Positions 25,988 through 38,353 of a DNA stretch of 64,000 nt are shown piece by piece. This DNA is from Cytophagales bacterium (GTDB taxonomy: Bacteria > Bacteroidota > Bacteroidia > Cytophagales > Flammeovirgaceae): assembly GCA_025056215.1 (NCBI GenBank), contig JANWWC010000006.1, positions 62,001 through 126,000 on the forward strand. Direction: 5' to 3'. The notes beneath the pieces were generated by a model that did no database searches, was not told the DNA's origin, and worked only from the letters and a program-made list of their open reading frames with translations. The position numbers and the translations under genes are program-made. Positions within the stretch are counted from its first letter, which is position 1, and every line of letters begins with the position of its first letter.

Positions 25988-27010
25988 TCAGCATTTGTAA
26001 TAATCTCTGTACCAGTCTATAAATTTTTCGATTCCGTATTCGATAGGTGTGTTAGGTTTATAGCCTACATCTTGTTGAAGTTTAGAGGCGTCTGCATAAG
26101 TTTTGGGAACATCGCCAGGTTGTAAAGGTTTGAAATGAATAATAGCTTGTTTTCCTAATTTTTTTTCTAGGGCGCGCACAAAATCCATCAGCAGCACAGG
26201 AGAATTATTACCGATGTTATAAATCTGATAGGAAGAGATTTTGGGAGAGTTCTGAAGATGAGCCTCTAAAAGTAAAGCGACTCCCGTTACGATATCATCG
26301 ATGTATGTAAAATCTCGCATCATTTCTCCATTGTTAAACACTTCAATTGGCTTTTGTTCGAGAATTGATTTGGTAAAAAGAAACAAAGCCATGTCGGGGC
26401 GTCCCCACGGTCCGTAAACAGTAAAGAACCTTAAACCTGAAGTACGAATTCCGAACAAATAAGAATAAGTGTGTGCCATAAGTTCATTAGCTTTTTTAGA
26501 GGCAGCATACAGCGAAATAGGAGTTTCTGTTTTGATATCTTCTCGGAAAGGATAATTTGTGTTCGTTCCGTAAACTGAAGAACTGGATGCATACAATAGT
26601 TCTTTAACACCATAATGTCGGCAAGCCTCTAATATGTGGAGAAAGCCTGTAATATTGCTATTGATGTATACTTCTGGGTGAGTAAGGGAATAGCGGACCC
26701 CTGCTTGAGCAGCTAAATGAACGACAGCCTGAAATTTTTGAGAAGCAAATAATTGATAAAGGTTAGTTTTATCTTCTAGTTTGAGTTGAATAAAGCTAAT
26801 CGAATTCAAAGAACTTTTAAGTAGTTTGCCGTAGCAGATTTCCTGGGTGGAAATACCTTGTTGAGAGAGGCGGTCTCGTTTGAGGGTTGTATCGTAATAG
26901 TCATTAATTTCATCTAATCCGATGACTTCATATCCTAAAGAGGCGAGTTTAAGAGCCAAATGGTGTCCTATAAAGCCGGCTGTCCCTGTAACTAATATTT
27001 TAGGATTCAT
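25988..27010 (-). CDS. NAD-dependent sugar-nucleotide epimerase (UDP-glucuronate 4-epimerase-like)
   Basis: 340 residues, extended short-chain dehydrogenase fold. The nucleotide motif TGTAGFIGHH is at residues 8-17, followed by the long insert NDYYDTTLKRDRL typical of UDP-glucuronate/UDP-galacturonate 4-epimerases. Catalytic elements are YASSSSVYG and YAASKKANE (Tyr-x-x-x-Lys), and the substrate-binding RFFTVYGPWGRPDMALF matches the same subgroup. The product would be UDP-galacturonate for surface polysaccharide synthesis. It has its own promoter and is followed 30 bp later by the LDH2-type gene. Substrate specificity is inferred from subgroup resemblance. Confidence 0.9.
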   Translation of the reverse strand: MNPKILVTGTAGFIGHHLALKLASLGYEVIGLDEINDYYDTTLKRDRLSQQGISTQEICYGKLLKSSLNSISFIQLKLEDKTNLYQLFASQKFQAVVHLAAQAGVRYSLTHPEVYINSNITGFLHILEACRHYGVKELLYASSSSVYGTNTNYPFREDIKTETPISLYAASKKANELMAHTYSYLFGIRTSGLRFFTVYGPWGRPDMALFLFTKSILEQKPIEVFNNGEMMRDFTYIDDIVTGVALLLEAHLQNSPKISSYQIYNIGNNSPVLLMDFVRALEKKLGKQAIIHFKPLQPGDVPKTYADASKLQQDVGYKPNTPIEYGIEKFIDWYRDYYKC

Positions 27011-27029
27011 GTAAAAGAGATTTGAGCAA

Positions 27030-27059
27030 CAAAGATAGTTTTCATTTTATATCTTTCAA
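27030..27059 (-). promoter_or_regulatory. Promoter of the epimerase gene
   Basis: On the minus strand TTG (27057-27059) is followed 19 bp later by TATCTTTG (27030-27037), matching the Bacteroidota -33/-7 pattern. The ATG at 27010 is 20 bp downstream of the box. Confidence 0.6.
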
Positions 27060-27121
27060 GATAGCATAAAGTTTAGCGGATTGTTTGAACTCGTTTACGA
27101 CTCAAGGTTGGGCGACAATGT

Positions 27122-27466
27122 TTATATTCTGTTATTCTCATCAGGGAAAACGAGTAAGGGTTTGTAGTGAATCGCTTCTTCTTTTAGCATCGAGCAATAA
27201 GAGAGAATAATAATTTTATCGCCTACTTGCACCTTGCGGGCTGCTGCTCCGTTTAGGCAAATGACGCCGCTGTTAGGTTCTCCTGCAATCACGTATGTTT
27301 CAAAGCGTTCTCCGTTGTTGTTATTGACGACCTGTACTTTTTCGCCTGCAATTAGGTCAGCAGCTTTCATTAAGGTTTCATCTATGGTGATGCTCCCCAT
27401 ATAGTTCAAGTCTGCTTGTGTTACGGTTGCCCTATGGATTTTGGATTTTAAAATCTCAATGTACAT
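27122..27466 (-). CDS. panD: Aspartate 1-decarboxylase
   Basis: 114 residues, the full length for PanD. The proenzyme processing site YMGSITID places Gly24-Ser25 at the self-cleavage point that creates the pyruvoyl cofactor; HRATVT and [10 protein letters not shown] and a NGAAAR block are also conserved. The enzyme makes beta-alanine from aspartate for pantothenate. It lies 12 bp downstream of panC in the same direction, so the two form a panC-panD operon. panB is not in the window. Confidence 0.96.
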   Translation of the reverse strand: MYIEILKSKIHRATVTQADLNYMGSITIDETLMKAADLIAGEKVQVVNNNNGERFETYVIAGEPNSGVICLNGAAARKVQVGDKIIILSYCSMLKEEAIHYKPLLVFPDENNRI

Positions 27467-27478
27467 AATAATTGATTG

Positions 27479-28333
27479 CTATCGGAGTTCAAACACAAGA
27501 TTATCTATTAAGCGAACATTCTTGAGCCAAGCAGCTAAACAGATTGCAATTTTAGTATTTTTTTGTACGCTTTCCAAAAATTCGAAGGTTTCGAAGTTCA
27601 CAATTTCTAAATATTCGAGTTGAAATTCTTTTTGTTGAAGCAAAAAATGTTTCCCGAAATGAATAGCTCCTTGAGTAGAATATCCTTGTTCTAAAGCTTT
27701 TTGCACTTGTAGCAACGTTTGATAAATTTGAGGAGCGAGTTGTCGTGCTTCATCAGAAAGAAGCGCATTCCGAGAAGACATTGCAAGGCCGTCTTTTTCG
27801 CGAACTGTAGGACAAAAACGCAGTTCTATTCGGTAAGATAAATCAGAGACTAATTTTTTAATGATAAAGCATTGTTGTAGGTCTTTTAGTCCGAAATAAG
27901 CGCGAGTAGGATGTATGATGTTAAATAATTTGCTTATTATCAGTCCGACTCCTTGAAAATGTCCTGGACGGTAGGCTCCTTCTAAAATGGTTTCAATTGT
28001 TCCAAAATGGATTTTAATGAGCTCAGCATGAAACCCTTGTGGATACATTTCGGCATCAGTAGGAGCAAACAGAATATCGCAATTCTCAGATTGAAGCAAT
28101 TGGCAATCTTTTTCGATGTTGCGCGGATATTTTATCAAATCCTCCGAGTTGTTGAATTGAGTAGGATTTACGTAGATACTACAAACTGTACAATCGTTTT
28201 CTTGTTTAGAAGCTCGAATCAAAGAAAGATGTCCTTCATGGAGAGCGCCCATCGTAGGAACAAAGCCAATTGAGTGATCTCTGAGATTTTGAAGAGCTTT
28301 TATTAAGTCTTGAACCCTGTGAAATATCAACAT
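27479..28333 (-). CDS. panC: Pantoate--beta-alanine ligase (pantothenate synthetase)
   Basis: 284 residues with the PanC nucleotidyl-transferase motifs: GFVPTMGALHEGHLSLIRAS (HxGH-type), SIYVNPTQFNNSEDL, PGHFQGVGLIISKLFNI, RAYFGLKDLQQCFIIKK and a KMSKS-equivalent DGLAMSSRN. It condenses pantoate with beta-alanine using ATP, the last step of pantothenate synthesis. It is the first gene of the panC-panD pair. No TAnnTTTG box was found immediately upstream. Confidence 0.96.
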   Translation of the reverse strand: MLIFHRVQDLIKALQNLRDHSIGFVPTMGALHEGHLSLIRASKQENDCTVCSIYVNPTQFNNSEDLIKYPRNIEKDCQLLQSENCDILFAPTDAEMYPQGFHAELIKIHFGTIETILEGAYRPGHFQGVGLIISKLFNIIHPTRAYFGLKDLQQCFIIKKLVSDLSYRIELRFCPTVREKDGLAMSSRNALLSDEARQLAPQIYQTLLQVQKALEQGYSTQGAIHFGKHFLLQQKEFQLEYLEIVNFETFEFLESVQKNTKIAICLAAWLKNVRLIDNLVFELR

Positions 28334-28405
28334 ACAAAAACAAAAATTTTTGAAATATCGACAAAATTCAGTATTACAAAAGCATTAAAAGAAATTATGG
28401 GTTCG

Positions 28406-30208
28406 TTATCGCACTAAAAAAACGCTTCCTTGGATGTATTGTAATTTGTTTGTTTGTTCAGATTGCCAATATGCATGAAAAATGTATGTACCCTCTGGCA
28501 GTAGGACTCCGTTGTAAGTACCATCCCACCCCTCTTTAGGATTAGACGTAGAAAAAATTATTTCTCCCCATCTGTTAAAAATGATTAGTTGATAGTTTTT
28601 TAGTGCTGTTTTGATGGGTTTAAAAGTTTGGTGTTCGTCGATAGAACTTTCGGGAAAAAAAGCACTAGGAAACCATGTCTGAGTTTCGCATAACTCAACG
28701 ACTTTAATAGTTTCACGGCGATGACAACCATACTTATTCCGAATATCGACAGTATACGTTCCTTCTTGATTTACAGATACATTAGTTTTTAATTGATGCG
28801 TATGACTCCATGTGTAGCGCTCTAAAGTAGAATCAGGTCGAAATACGTCTAAAAGAACAGAAGGTTCTACATCAGGGCAAAAGAAGGCGGTATCTGGGAG
28901 GCGTTTGGGCGGTTGTGGAAATACCTTTATTTTGATAGATTGTGTATAAGAGCAAGCTTGGGAATTGTTTTGTAGTCTTATTGTAAGAAGATTTTCGTAC
29001 GTTTTGAAAATTTGAGGCTTGCGAATGATGAGTTCTTGCAAATGGCAATCTATTTCTTCTTGGTTTTGGGCAGAAACACTTGTAATGTAAGGCTGATAAA
29101 CTCCTATTTGAGGCATTAAACGGATTTGCGTGGGTTCACATACAGAATCTTCAATAGGAATGGCAGAGAGATTAGAACTTTCGCATAGGGCGAATTCAAA
29201 GCTTCCTAAGTCGGGTTTTTTGCGAATGTGCCCCCTTATATCTGTATTGCAAGAAAAATCTTCTGAGGCTGCATCTATCGCAGGGCTTCCGATTTGCAAT
29301 GGAAAAAACCATACAATTCCATCGGTTTGAAGGGGAGCGAGACCAGCTTTTTTTCTAATTTGGAAAGCAGTAAAATTTGAATCTTGTTGAATTAGATTAT
29401 GACTTCCTAAAACAAATCCTGGAATTTTGGCAATTTGATTATCTGCGTTTTCCACAAGAATAGAATTGTAAAGCCTGATAGTATCTCCATTGGCTAAGAT
29501 AGCACCTCCATTTCCAAGTTTTTTTCCATTATTTACAGTTCCTGCATTGTAGGCAAATGTGCAATGGATGATTTCATAATTTGTGCCGTTATCAGCTGCG
29601 AGTGCGCCTCCTTGTCCTGCTACATTATCGTAAAACGTACAGTTAATCAGTTTGACAAACGACTTATGTCCTGTAATAGCGGCACCTTCTCCTTTTAGAG
29701 GTGATTCCTGAAGCCCAAAAGCGCGATTATGTCGAAAAGAGCAATTGACTGCTAAAATGTCTGAAGTATCGGGAAAGATAGCCGCTCCACTTCCACCAGT
29801 ATGGTCGTAGAAATCGCAATGTTCTACGTACAATTTGGATTTTTTCACTAGGTTGGGTTTTCTGGCACCACACCACACTAGGTTTTTAAATCGCAAGGTA
29901 TCGCTTTGTTGATGAGCTATGAACACAGCATCTCCTGTCAGCCCTACGATTTTACAGCCTTTCTGGCCACCATCGATTGTAAGTCGTTTGTTTTGATTGA
30001 AAAAAAGAGGAGCAAATAAAATAACTACCGAATCTATTTGAGGCAAGAAAATAATTGTATCACTATAGCGAGCGTCTATGATTGTGCGGCGGAGCGAACC
30101 TGCTCCACCGTCGAAGGGATTTGTAACTGTTAGGATGCGCGCTTGTAAAAAACCTGATAGTATTGTAAAACAGTATCCTATTGCAATACACCGTGCTTTA
30201 GTGTTCAC
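28406..30208 (-). CDS. Type IX secretion cargo with beta-helix and type B sorting domain
   Basis: 600 residues from a GTG start at 30208 preceded by AAAAG. A signal-like N-terminus (IGYCFTILSGFLQA) leads into a right-handed beta-helix region (about 30-330) with the polymorphic-outer-membrane-like pattern, for example CTFYDNVAGQGGALAADNG and NGGAILANGDTIRLYNSIL. An Ig-like segment follows (about 345-500), then the C-terminal gliding-motility domain: WFPSAFFPESS, YQLIIFNRWGEIIFS, LPEGTYIFHAYW and IQGSVFLVR. It should be exported and surface-attached by the type IX system. In this copy the usual SPNGDGxND sequence is changed to PESSIDEHQTF. The GTG start is chosen because no ATG precedes the signal sequence. 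Confidence 0.85.
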   Translation of the reverse strand: MNTKARCIAIGYCFTILSGFLQARILTVTNPFDGGAGSLRRTIIDARYSDTIIFLPQIDSVVILFAPLFFNQNKRLTIDGGQKGCKIVGLTGDAVFIAHQQSDTLRFKNLVWCGARKPNLVKKSKLYVEHCDFYDHTGGSGAAIFPDTSDILAVNCSFRHNRAFGLQESPLKGEGAAITGHKSFVKLINCTFYDNVAGQGGALAADNGTNYEIIHCTFAYNAGTVNNGKKLGNGGAILANGDTIRLYNSILVENADNQIAKIPGFVLGSHNLIQQDSNFTAFQIRKKAGLAPLQTDGIVWFFPLQIGSPAIDAASEDFSCNTDIRGHIRKKPDLGSFEFALCESSNLSAIPIEDSVCEPTQIRLMPQIGVYQPYITSVSAQNQEEIDCHLQELIIRKPQIFKTYENLLTIRLQNNSQACSYTQSIKIKVFPQPPKRLPDTAFFCPDVEPSVLLDVFRPDSTLERYTWSHTHQLKTNVSVNQEGTYTVDIRNKYGCHRRETIKVVELCETQTWFPSAFFPESSIDEHQTFKPIKTALKNYQLIIFNRWGEIIFSTSNPKEGWDGTYNGVLLPEGTYIFHAYWQSEQTNKLQYIQGSVFLVR

Positions 30209-30271
30209 CTTTTCGAATTCTTACTTTTTAGCTTCTTCGATGATAACTGTTTATAACTCAGATTCGCTTAT

Positions 30272-31456
30272 CTAATAATCACTTCTTAAGTCGGCAATTC
30301 TCCCTGCGTATCCTAATGCTTTGAGTTTGGCTTGGTATTGCATGGCTTTTTCTTTGCTCATGAAGTTACCTACAAAGATTTGATACTTGATGTTACTGCT
30401 GTATTGGTCTATCATGATGTAAACGTCTTGGAAGTCATTTTCTTGGATTTGGCGGCACATTTCTTGCGCTGCTTCCAAATCGTTGAGGTCTGAAATGAAA
30501 ACTGACCATCGATTTTTTTCAACTCGGACTCCGTCAGGGTTGTACAGGTACCTATAGAGCGGGTCGAAAGCGATATATTCAGCAAAATAAGAAGTCGTTT
30601 TCGCCTCTTGCCCACTGGTATCTTTTAAAGGAATAAACCAGTCTGCTTGAATTACTTTAAATTGGGTGCAACCTTCATCTCCTTTTACCCACATGTAGTG
30701 GGGGTGTCCTTTTGCGTTTGCAAGTTGGACAGGTTCTCCATTCGGAATAGAGTACACTGTAATTAGATAGTGGTCAGTAGGTTCATCGCTTTTATATCCG
30801 TCTGGTGGCTTAGGAGCTACTCGCACAAAATCGAGATTACCATCGTTGTTAAATTCCCCAAAAGTATCGATTCCTTCAAATACACTTGAGAAAGCAATTT
30901 GTTTAGGTCTTTCTTTATCGGTAATGTCGAATAGATTATAACAACGATATCGACAGCCTTCCCCTAAACAATCTTCTCTAAAATTGATGAGCATTAAATA
31001 ATTCTTACCTAAGTAATTAAATTCCGTAAGTTCTAAAATATTGCTAAAATTTTGGCGAATAGACATTTCAAGCCCACAATAGAAGTGAAAATATTTTCCG
31101 TTAATACACATTCCTGTAGGGTTAGGATTGAAAATATTGTCGTATTGTGGTCCATTCACAAAATAAGTTTTGAAATCGACTGTTTTTGTGTCGTACAATG
31201 TGAAAGTAGTATCTCCGACTTCTCGTGAGCCAGAAGGGGAAGCTGTTTTAATAATTTGCACAGGCTCTTGGCTAAGCATTTTGAGAGTGTACACATTTCC
31301 AGCACTTACTTTTTGGTCAAAAGGACGCGCTGGCGGGGGAGTAGGGACCACCTTTGTGGGCGGAGGAGTCGACTTGGCAGCAGGTTTAGAAGTCTGTCCA
31401 TACAAAAGTAAAGTACATAACTGCAAAACTATTGCCCAGAAAAGTTTCACTGTCAT
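30272..31456 (-). CDS. Exported SPOR-like-domain protein
   Basis: About 394 residues from the ATG at 31456, whose product begins with a clean signal peptide (MTVKLFWAIVLQLCTLLLYG). The ATG 14 codons upstream (31498) would put a charged stretch before it and coincides with the predicted transcription start. A Pro/Lys/Thr-rich linker (about 22-50) follows, then a globular region with four Cys, including CLGEGCRYRC. The C-terminal ~75 residues have a SPOR-like repeat pattern (SVFISDLNDLEAAQEMCRQI and QIFVGNFMSKEKAMQYQAKL). SPOR domains bind denuded peptidoglycan. The role is therefore probably envelope-associated; the middle domain is unrecognised. Confidence 0.75.
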   Translation of the reverse strand: MTVKLFWAIVLQLCTLLLYGQTSKPAAKSTPPPTKVVPTPPPARPFDQKVSAGNVYTLKMLSQEPVQIIKTASPSGSREVGDTTFTLYDTKTVDFKTYFVNGPQYDNIFNPNPTGMCINGKYFHFYCGLEMSIRQNFSNILELTEFNYLGKNYLMLINFREDCLGEGCRYRCYNLFDITDKERPKQIAFSSVFEGIDTFGEFNNDGNLDFVRVAPKPPDGYKSDEPTDHYLITVYSIPNGEPVQLANAKGHPHYMWVKGDEGCTQFKVIQADWFIPLKDTSGQEAKTTSYFAEYIAFDPLYRYLYNPDGVRVEKNRWSVFISDLNDLEAAQEMCRQIQENDFQDVYIMIDQYSSNIKYQIFVGNFMSKEKAMQYQAKLKALGYAGRIADLRSDY

Positions 31457-31505
31457 GACGTTATATAGGTATTTTCTTAGTTTCAAAAGTATTTTCATAA
31501 TTCTA

Positions 31506-31513
31506 CAAAGGTA
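31506..31513 (-). promoter_or_regulatory. Putative -7 box for the SPOR-like gene
   Basis: On the minus strand TACCTTTG, a full TAnnTTTG match. Transcription would start at about 31498-31502, too close to use the ATG at 31498, which supports translation from the ATG at 31456. A -33 element is not obvious. Confidence 0.5.
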
Positions 31514-31537
31514 AGCAAAACAAAGAAAAACTCATCG

Positions 31538-31933
31538 CTACAAATCTATAAATTTTCTAATTAATGCAGCAGTTTGAGCTAATTGCTCGGGAGTTTGGGG
31601 AACTTTAGTTTTAATGTCCATATCTGCAGGGGTGTTAATAGGTATTAGATGAATATGAGCATGAGGAACCTCTAAGCCATAAACAATAACGCCGATTCTT
31701 TTGCAAGGAATGGCTTTCTCAATAGCTTTGGCTACCTTTTTAGAAAAAACGTGCAAGTCGCCTAAAATCGTATCATCTAAGTCAAAAATATAATCAACTT
31801 CTTGTTTGGGAATTACTAATGTATGCCCTATAGCGATAGGGTGAATATCTAAAAAAGCATAGAAACGAGGATCCTCAGCAATTTTGTAAGAAGGAATTTC
31901 TCCGCGTACAATTTTAGTGAAAATAGATGCCAT
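31538..31933 (-). CDS. HIT-family nucleotide hydrolase
   Basis: 131 residues, a complete histidine-triad protein. N-terminal IFTKIVRGEIPSYKIAED and FYAFLDIHPIAIGHTLVIPK are typical of the HINT branch, and the active-site triad is HAHIHLIPI near residues 94-102. HINT proteins hydrolyse adenosine 5'-phosphoramidate and related nucleotides. The protein is of usual length. It is transcribed divergently from the third SpoIIE sensor gene. Confidence 0.94.
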   Translation of the reverse strand: MASIFTKIVRGEIPSYKIAEDPRFYAFLDIHPIAIGHTLVIPKQEVDYIFDLDDTILGDLHVFSKKVAKAIEKAIPCKRIGVIVYGLEVPHAHIHLIPINTPADMDIKTKVPQTPEQLAQTAALIRKFIDL

Positions 31934-31949
31934 TATTAAATTAGTTACT

Positions 31950-31980
31950 TTTGTAATATGAAAACTGAATTTTAATTTTG
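31950..31980 (+). promoter_or_regulatory. Promoter of the third SpoIIE sensor gene
   Basis: TTTG at 31950-31953 and TAATTTTG at 31973-31980 with a 19-bp spacer match the Bacteroidota promoter. The upstream TTTG is itself part of a second TAnnTTTG box (31946-31953). An 8-bp inverted repeat (AATTTTGC/GCAAAATT, 31974-31992) overlaps the -7 box and could be an operator. Confidence 0.6.
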
Positions 31981-32027
31981 CAAAGCAAAATTTTGTTTAT
32001 TTTTAGGAAAATAATCCAAAAATTTTA

Positions 32028-34283
32028 ATGAACAAACTAATCTACAACATTTATCTCAAATTTACAAACCCACAAGATCATGGGCAATTGCGCAATTGGA
32101 AATTTAACTTTACGGTGCTTGCCCTTTTTCTATCGAGTGGTGCTACTTTTTGGTTCATAATCGCGCTTATTTTTGAATTATATGAAGCGTCTGTAATACC
32201 AGGCTTTTACGTCTTATTTACATTAGTTAATTTATACTTTTTCGCTAAAACCCAAAATTTTACTCTGCACAGAACTCTTCAAGTAATTTTTAGTCTCATT
32301 CTTCCATTTGCTTTCGAATGGATGCTGGGAGGTTTTGTGGCATCGGGAGCGGTGTGTATTTGGAGCTTGTTAGCTTTAATAGGATTGCTTACTTGCACTC
32401 CGCTAGAATGGGAAAGACTTATTTTTTGGTTTTTAGTATATGCTGCTTTTGCAGGTGCTACGCTTCTTCTTGAGTATCGATACGAATCATTTCTTCCTGA
32501 AGTTTACGTTGGGAATCCAGAATTTCTATTTTTTATTAATATTTCTGCTGTTGGCGGGTTCCTTTTTTTCATTTCCCAAATTTTTATTAGAAGCGAACAA
32601 GCTATAAAACTTAAACTTCATGGTCAGATTAAGGCAATCAACTCTACATTGGCGACAGCCGAAATTAATACAGACGGAACCATTCGCAGTGCTAACGAAT
32701 TACTTTGCTCTATTTTAAGATGTAATAATTCCCTTTTGAAAGGAAAAAATATCAATGACATTATACAGCTTGAAGAATGCCAACCTTGTGCATGGGAAAA
32801 AATTGCTGGTAAAGCGCAAAGCATCATAGGAGAATTTAAATTAATTAATAAAGAAGGGGAAGAAAGATGGCTTTATGCGAACTTTACTCCTGTTACAAAT
32901 GCCTTTCAACAAGTGCAATATGTCATCTTACTTGCTAACGATATTACAGAAGCCAAAAGAGCTCAAGAAAAAATTATCAGCTTAACAGAAGAACAAAAGC
33001 TTCTTTCTCTTGTCGTTCAAAAAGTGAGCAATGCTGTTATCATTACTGATAAGGACGGCTATACGACATGGGTAAATCAAGGATTTACAGACTTAACGGG
33101 ATATACTCTAGAGCACATAAAAGGCAAAAAGCCTGGTGCACTATTGCAAGGACCTGATACAGATCCTGAAGCGGTCCGCAAAATACGAGAAGGATTGCGT
33201 ATAAAAGCACCTTTTTATGCAGAGATTTTGAATTATCATCGGTTAGGGCTTCCTTATTGGGTAAATTTACAAATTACTCCTATTCTTGATGAAAAAGGCG
33301 AGGTCAGTATGTTTATTAGTGTTCAAAGCGATATTACAGAACGCAAAAATGCAGAAGAGCGCTTGAAACAGGCTTACGAAGAAATTAAAGCAAATAACGA
33401 ACTGCTAGAAGAATCTGCTGCTATTCTCGATCAAAAAAATCAACAATTACAACTTCAAACCGAGATGCTGTTGAAACAAAGCGTCGAACTTGAAGAAAAA
33501 AATAATAAGATACAACAGAGCATTAATTATGCGAGCCGCATTCAAAATGCTGTGCTTCCATCAGAAGAAGAATTCAAAACATTGCTGAAAGATGCTTTTG
33601 TTTTGTTCAGACCCAAAGATATTGTAAGTGGCGATTTTTATTGGTATGCTCGTAAAAAAGACGACAATATTCAACTCGATAAAATTATTATTGTGGCTGC
33701 CGATTGTACGGGTCATGGTGTTCCTGGAGCTTTCATGAGTCTTATAGGAAACTCTATTCTCAATCAAATCATTCATGATAAAGAAATCCATAGACCTGAT
33801 TTGATTTTACAAGAAATGCACTGTCAGATTGAGAAATTGCTTCGCCAGCGAGAGACAGGTAATCGCGATGGTATGGACGTTACTATTTGCACGCTTGATT
33901 TTGCAAATCAGAAAGTAGAATTTGCTGGTGCTAATAATAGTCTCTATCGAATTAGCAATTTTAAGTTCGAGGTTTATAAAGGCGATCGTTTTTCAGTTGG
34001 AAATGTAATTATTCAACAGGCTCATAGGGAGCGCAATTTTACTTTGCATACCTTCCCTTTACTCAAAGGAGATTGTTATTACATGATGAGCGATGGATTT
34101 GAAGACCAATTTGGAGGGGAAGAAGATAAAAAGTTTGGTGCTAAACAAATGCAAAGTCAGTTGTATCAGATTCATCAGATGCCTATGCATCTTCAAAAAT
34201 CTATAATGGAGAAAGTTTTTGTTAAATGGCTCGGGGAAAGAAAGCAAACAGACGATGTGCTATTGTTAGGGTTTAAGATATAG
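32028..34283 (+). CDS. Membrane PAS-SpoIIE sensor phosphatase
   Basis: 751 residues. The first ~190 residues hold about five or six membrane helices with very short loops. Two PAS domains follow (about 200-310 and 325-445; the second has VTDKDGYTTWVNQGFTDLTG-like features and ends with DITERKNAEERL). A coiled coil (about 445-510) leads to the SpoIIE/PP2C domain (about 515-751) with SGDFYWYA, VAADCTGHGVPGAFMSLIG, SDGFEDQFGG and DDVLLLGF. The membrane part suggests sensing inside or at the bilayer rather than in the periplasm. It has its own promoter and ends 44 bp before pyrE. It is the third SpoIIE output protein in the window. Confidence 0.92.
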   Translation: MNKLIYNIYLKFTNPQDHGQLRNWKFNFTVLALFLSSGATFWFIIALIFELYEASVIPGFYVLFTLVNLYFFAKTQNFTLHRTLQVIFSLILPFAFEWMLGGFVASGAVCIWSLLALIGLLTCTPLEWERLIFWFLVYAAFAGATLLLEYRYESFLPEVYVGNPEFLFFINISAVGGFLFFISQIFIRSEQAIKLKLHGQIKAINSTLATAEINTDGTIRSANELLCSILRCNNSLLKGKNINDIIQLEECQPCAWEKIAGKAQSIIGEFKLINKEGEERWLYANFTPVTNAFQQVQYVILLANDITEAKRAQEKIISLTEEQKLLSLVVQKVSNAVIITDKDGYTTWVNQGFTDLTGYTLEHIKGKKPGALLQGPDTDPEAVRKIREGLRIKAPFYAEILNYHRLGLPYWVNLQITPILDEKGEVSMFISVQSDITERKNAEERLKQAYEEIKANNELLEESAAILDQKNQQLQLQTEMLLKQSVELEEKNNKIQQSINYASRIQNAVLPSEEEFKTLLKDAFVLFRPKDIVSGDFYWYARKKDDNIQLDKIIIVAADCTGHGVPGAFMSLIGNSILNQIIHDKEIHRPDLILQEMHCQIEKLLRQRETGNRDGMDVTICTLDFANQKVEFAGANNSLYRISNFKFEVYKGDRFSVGNVIIQQAHRERNFTLHTFPLLKGDCYYMMSDGFEDQFGGEEDKKFGAKQMQSQLYQIHQMPMHLQKSIMEKVFVKWLGERKQTDDVLLLGFKI

Positions 34284-34298
34284 TTTTCAAAATTCTCT

Positions 34299-34306
34299 TA
34301 TTTTTG
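34299..34306 (+). promoter_or_regulatory. Putative -7 box for the pyrE operon
   Basis: TATTTTTG matches TAnnTTTG, 21 bp before the pyrE ATG. No clear -33 element, so tentative. Confidence 0.4.
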
Positions 34307-34327
34307 CCTTCCTAAAATTTTTTAATT

Positions 34328-34959
34328 ATGCTCGTCGCACAACAAACTGCTTATTATTTATTGGAAATTGGTGCAGTAAAACTTTCTCCTCTTCAGCCAT
34401 TTACATGGGCTTCTGGTTGGAAATCTCCTATTTATTGCGATAATCGTCTAACACTTTCCTATCCTCTGATTCGAACCTATATTAAAGAGCGATTAGCTTC
34501 TCTTATCAAAGCGCGTTTTCCGGAGGTAGAAGCCATTGCGGGAGTAGCCACTGCTGGAATCCCACAAGCTTCTTTAATCGCAGATTATTTGCAACTTCCG
34601 ATGCTGTATGTTCGTTCGAAGCCCAAAAACCATGGACTTGAAAACTTAGTAGAAGGTAAAATCACTCCCAGGCAGAAAGTAGTAGTAGTAGAAGATCTGA
34701 TTTCTACAGGAGGGAGTTCTCTAAATGCTGTGTTAGCTCTTCGAAGTGAAGGATTTGACGTTTTAGGATTGACCGCTATCTTTACTTATGGATTTTCTAA
34801 GGCACGAGAAGCATTTGATAAAGAAAGGCTCACTGTTTCTACTCTTACGGACTATAACGTGCTATTAGAAGTCGCACAAAAACAAGGCATTATCAATGAA
34901 ATACAACTCGCAATGTTGGAGGAGTGGCGCAAAAATCCTGAAATTTGGGGGAAGGAATC

Positions 34960-34963
<4 letters not shown>
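34328..34963 (+). CDS. pyrE: Orotate phosphoribosyltransferase
   Basis: 211 residues. PyrE motifs include GAVKLSPLQPFTWASGWKSP and YCDNR near the N-terminus, GVATAGIPQA, YVRSKPKNHG and the PRPP-binding loop VVVVEDLISTGGSSLNAV (about 119-136). The enzyme converts orotate and PRPP to orotidine monophosphate in pyrimidine synthesis. Its stop overlaps the ATG of the next gene (ATGA). Placing pyrE at the head of a methylase-ligase-cinA group is a local arrangement rather than a pyrimidine operon. Confidence 0.95.
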
Positions 34964-38342
<3,379 letters not shown>

Positions 38343-38353
38343 CCTTTTGATTT

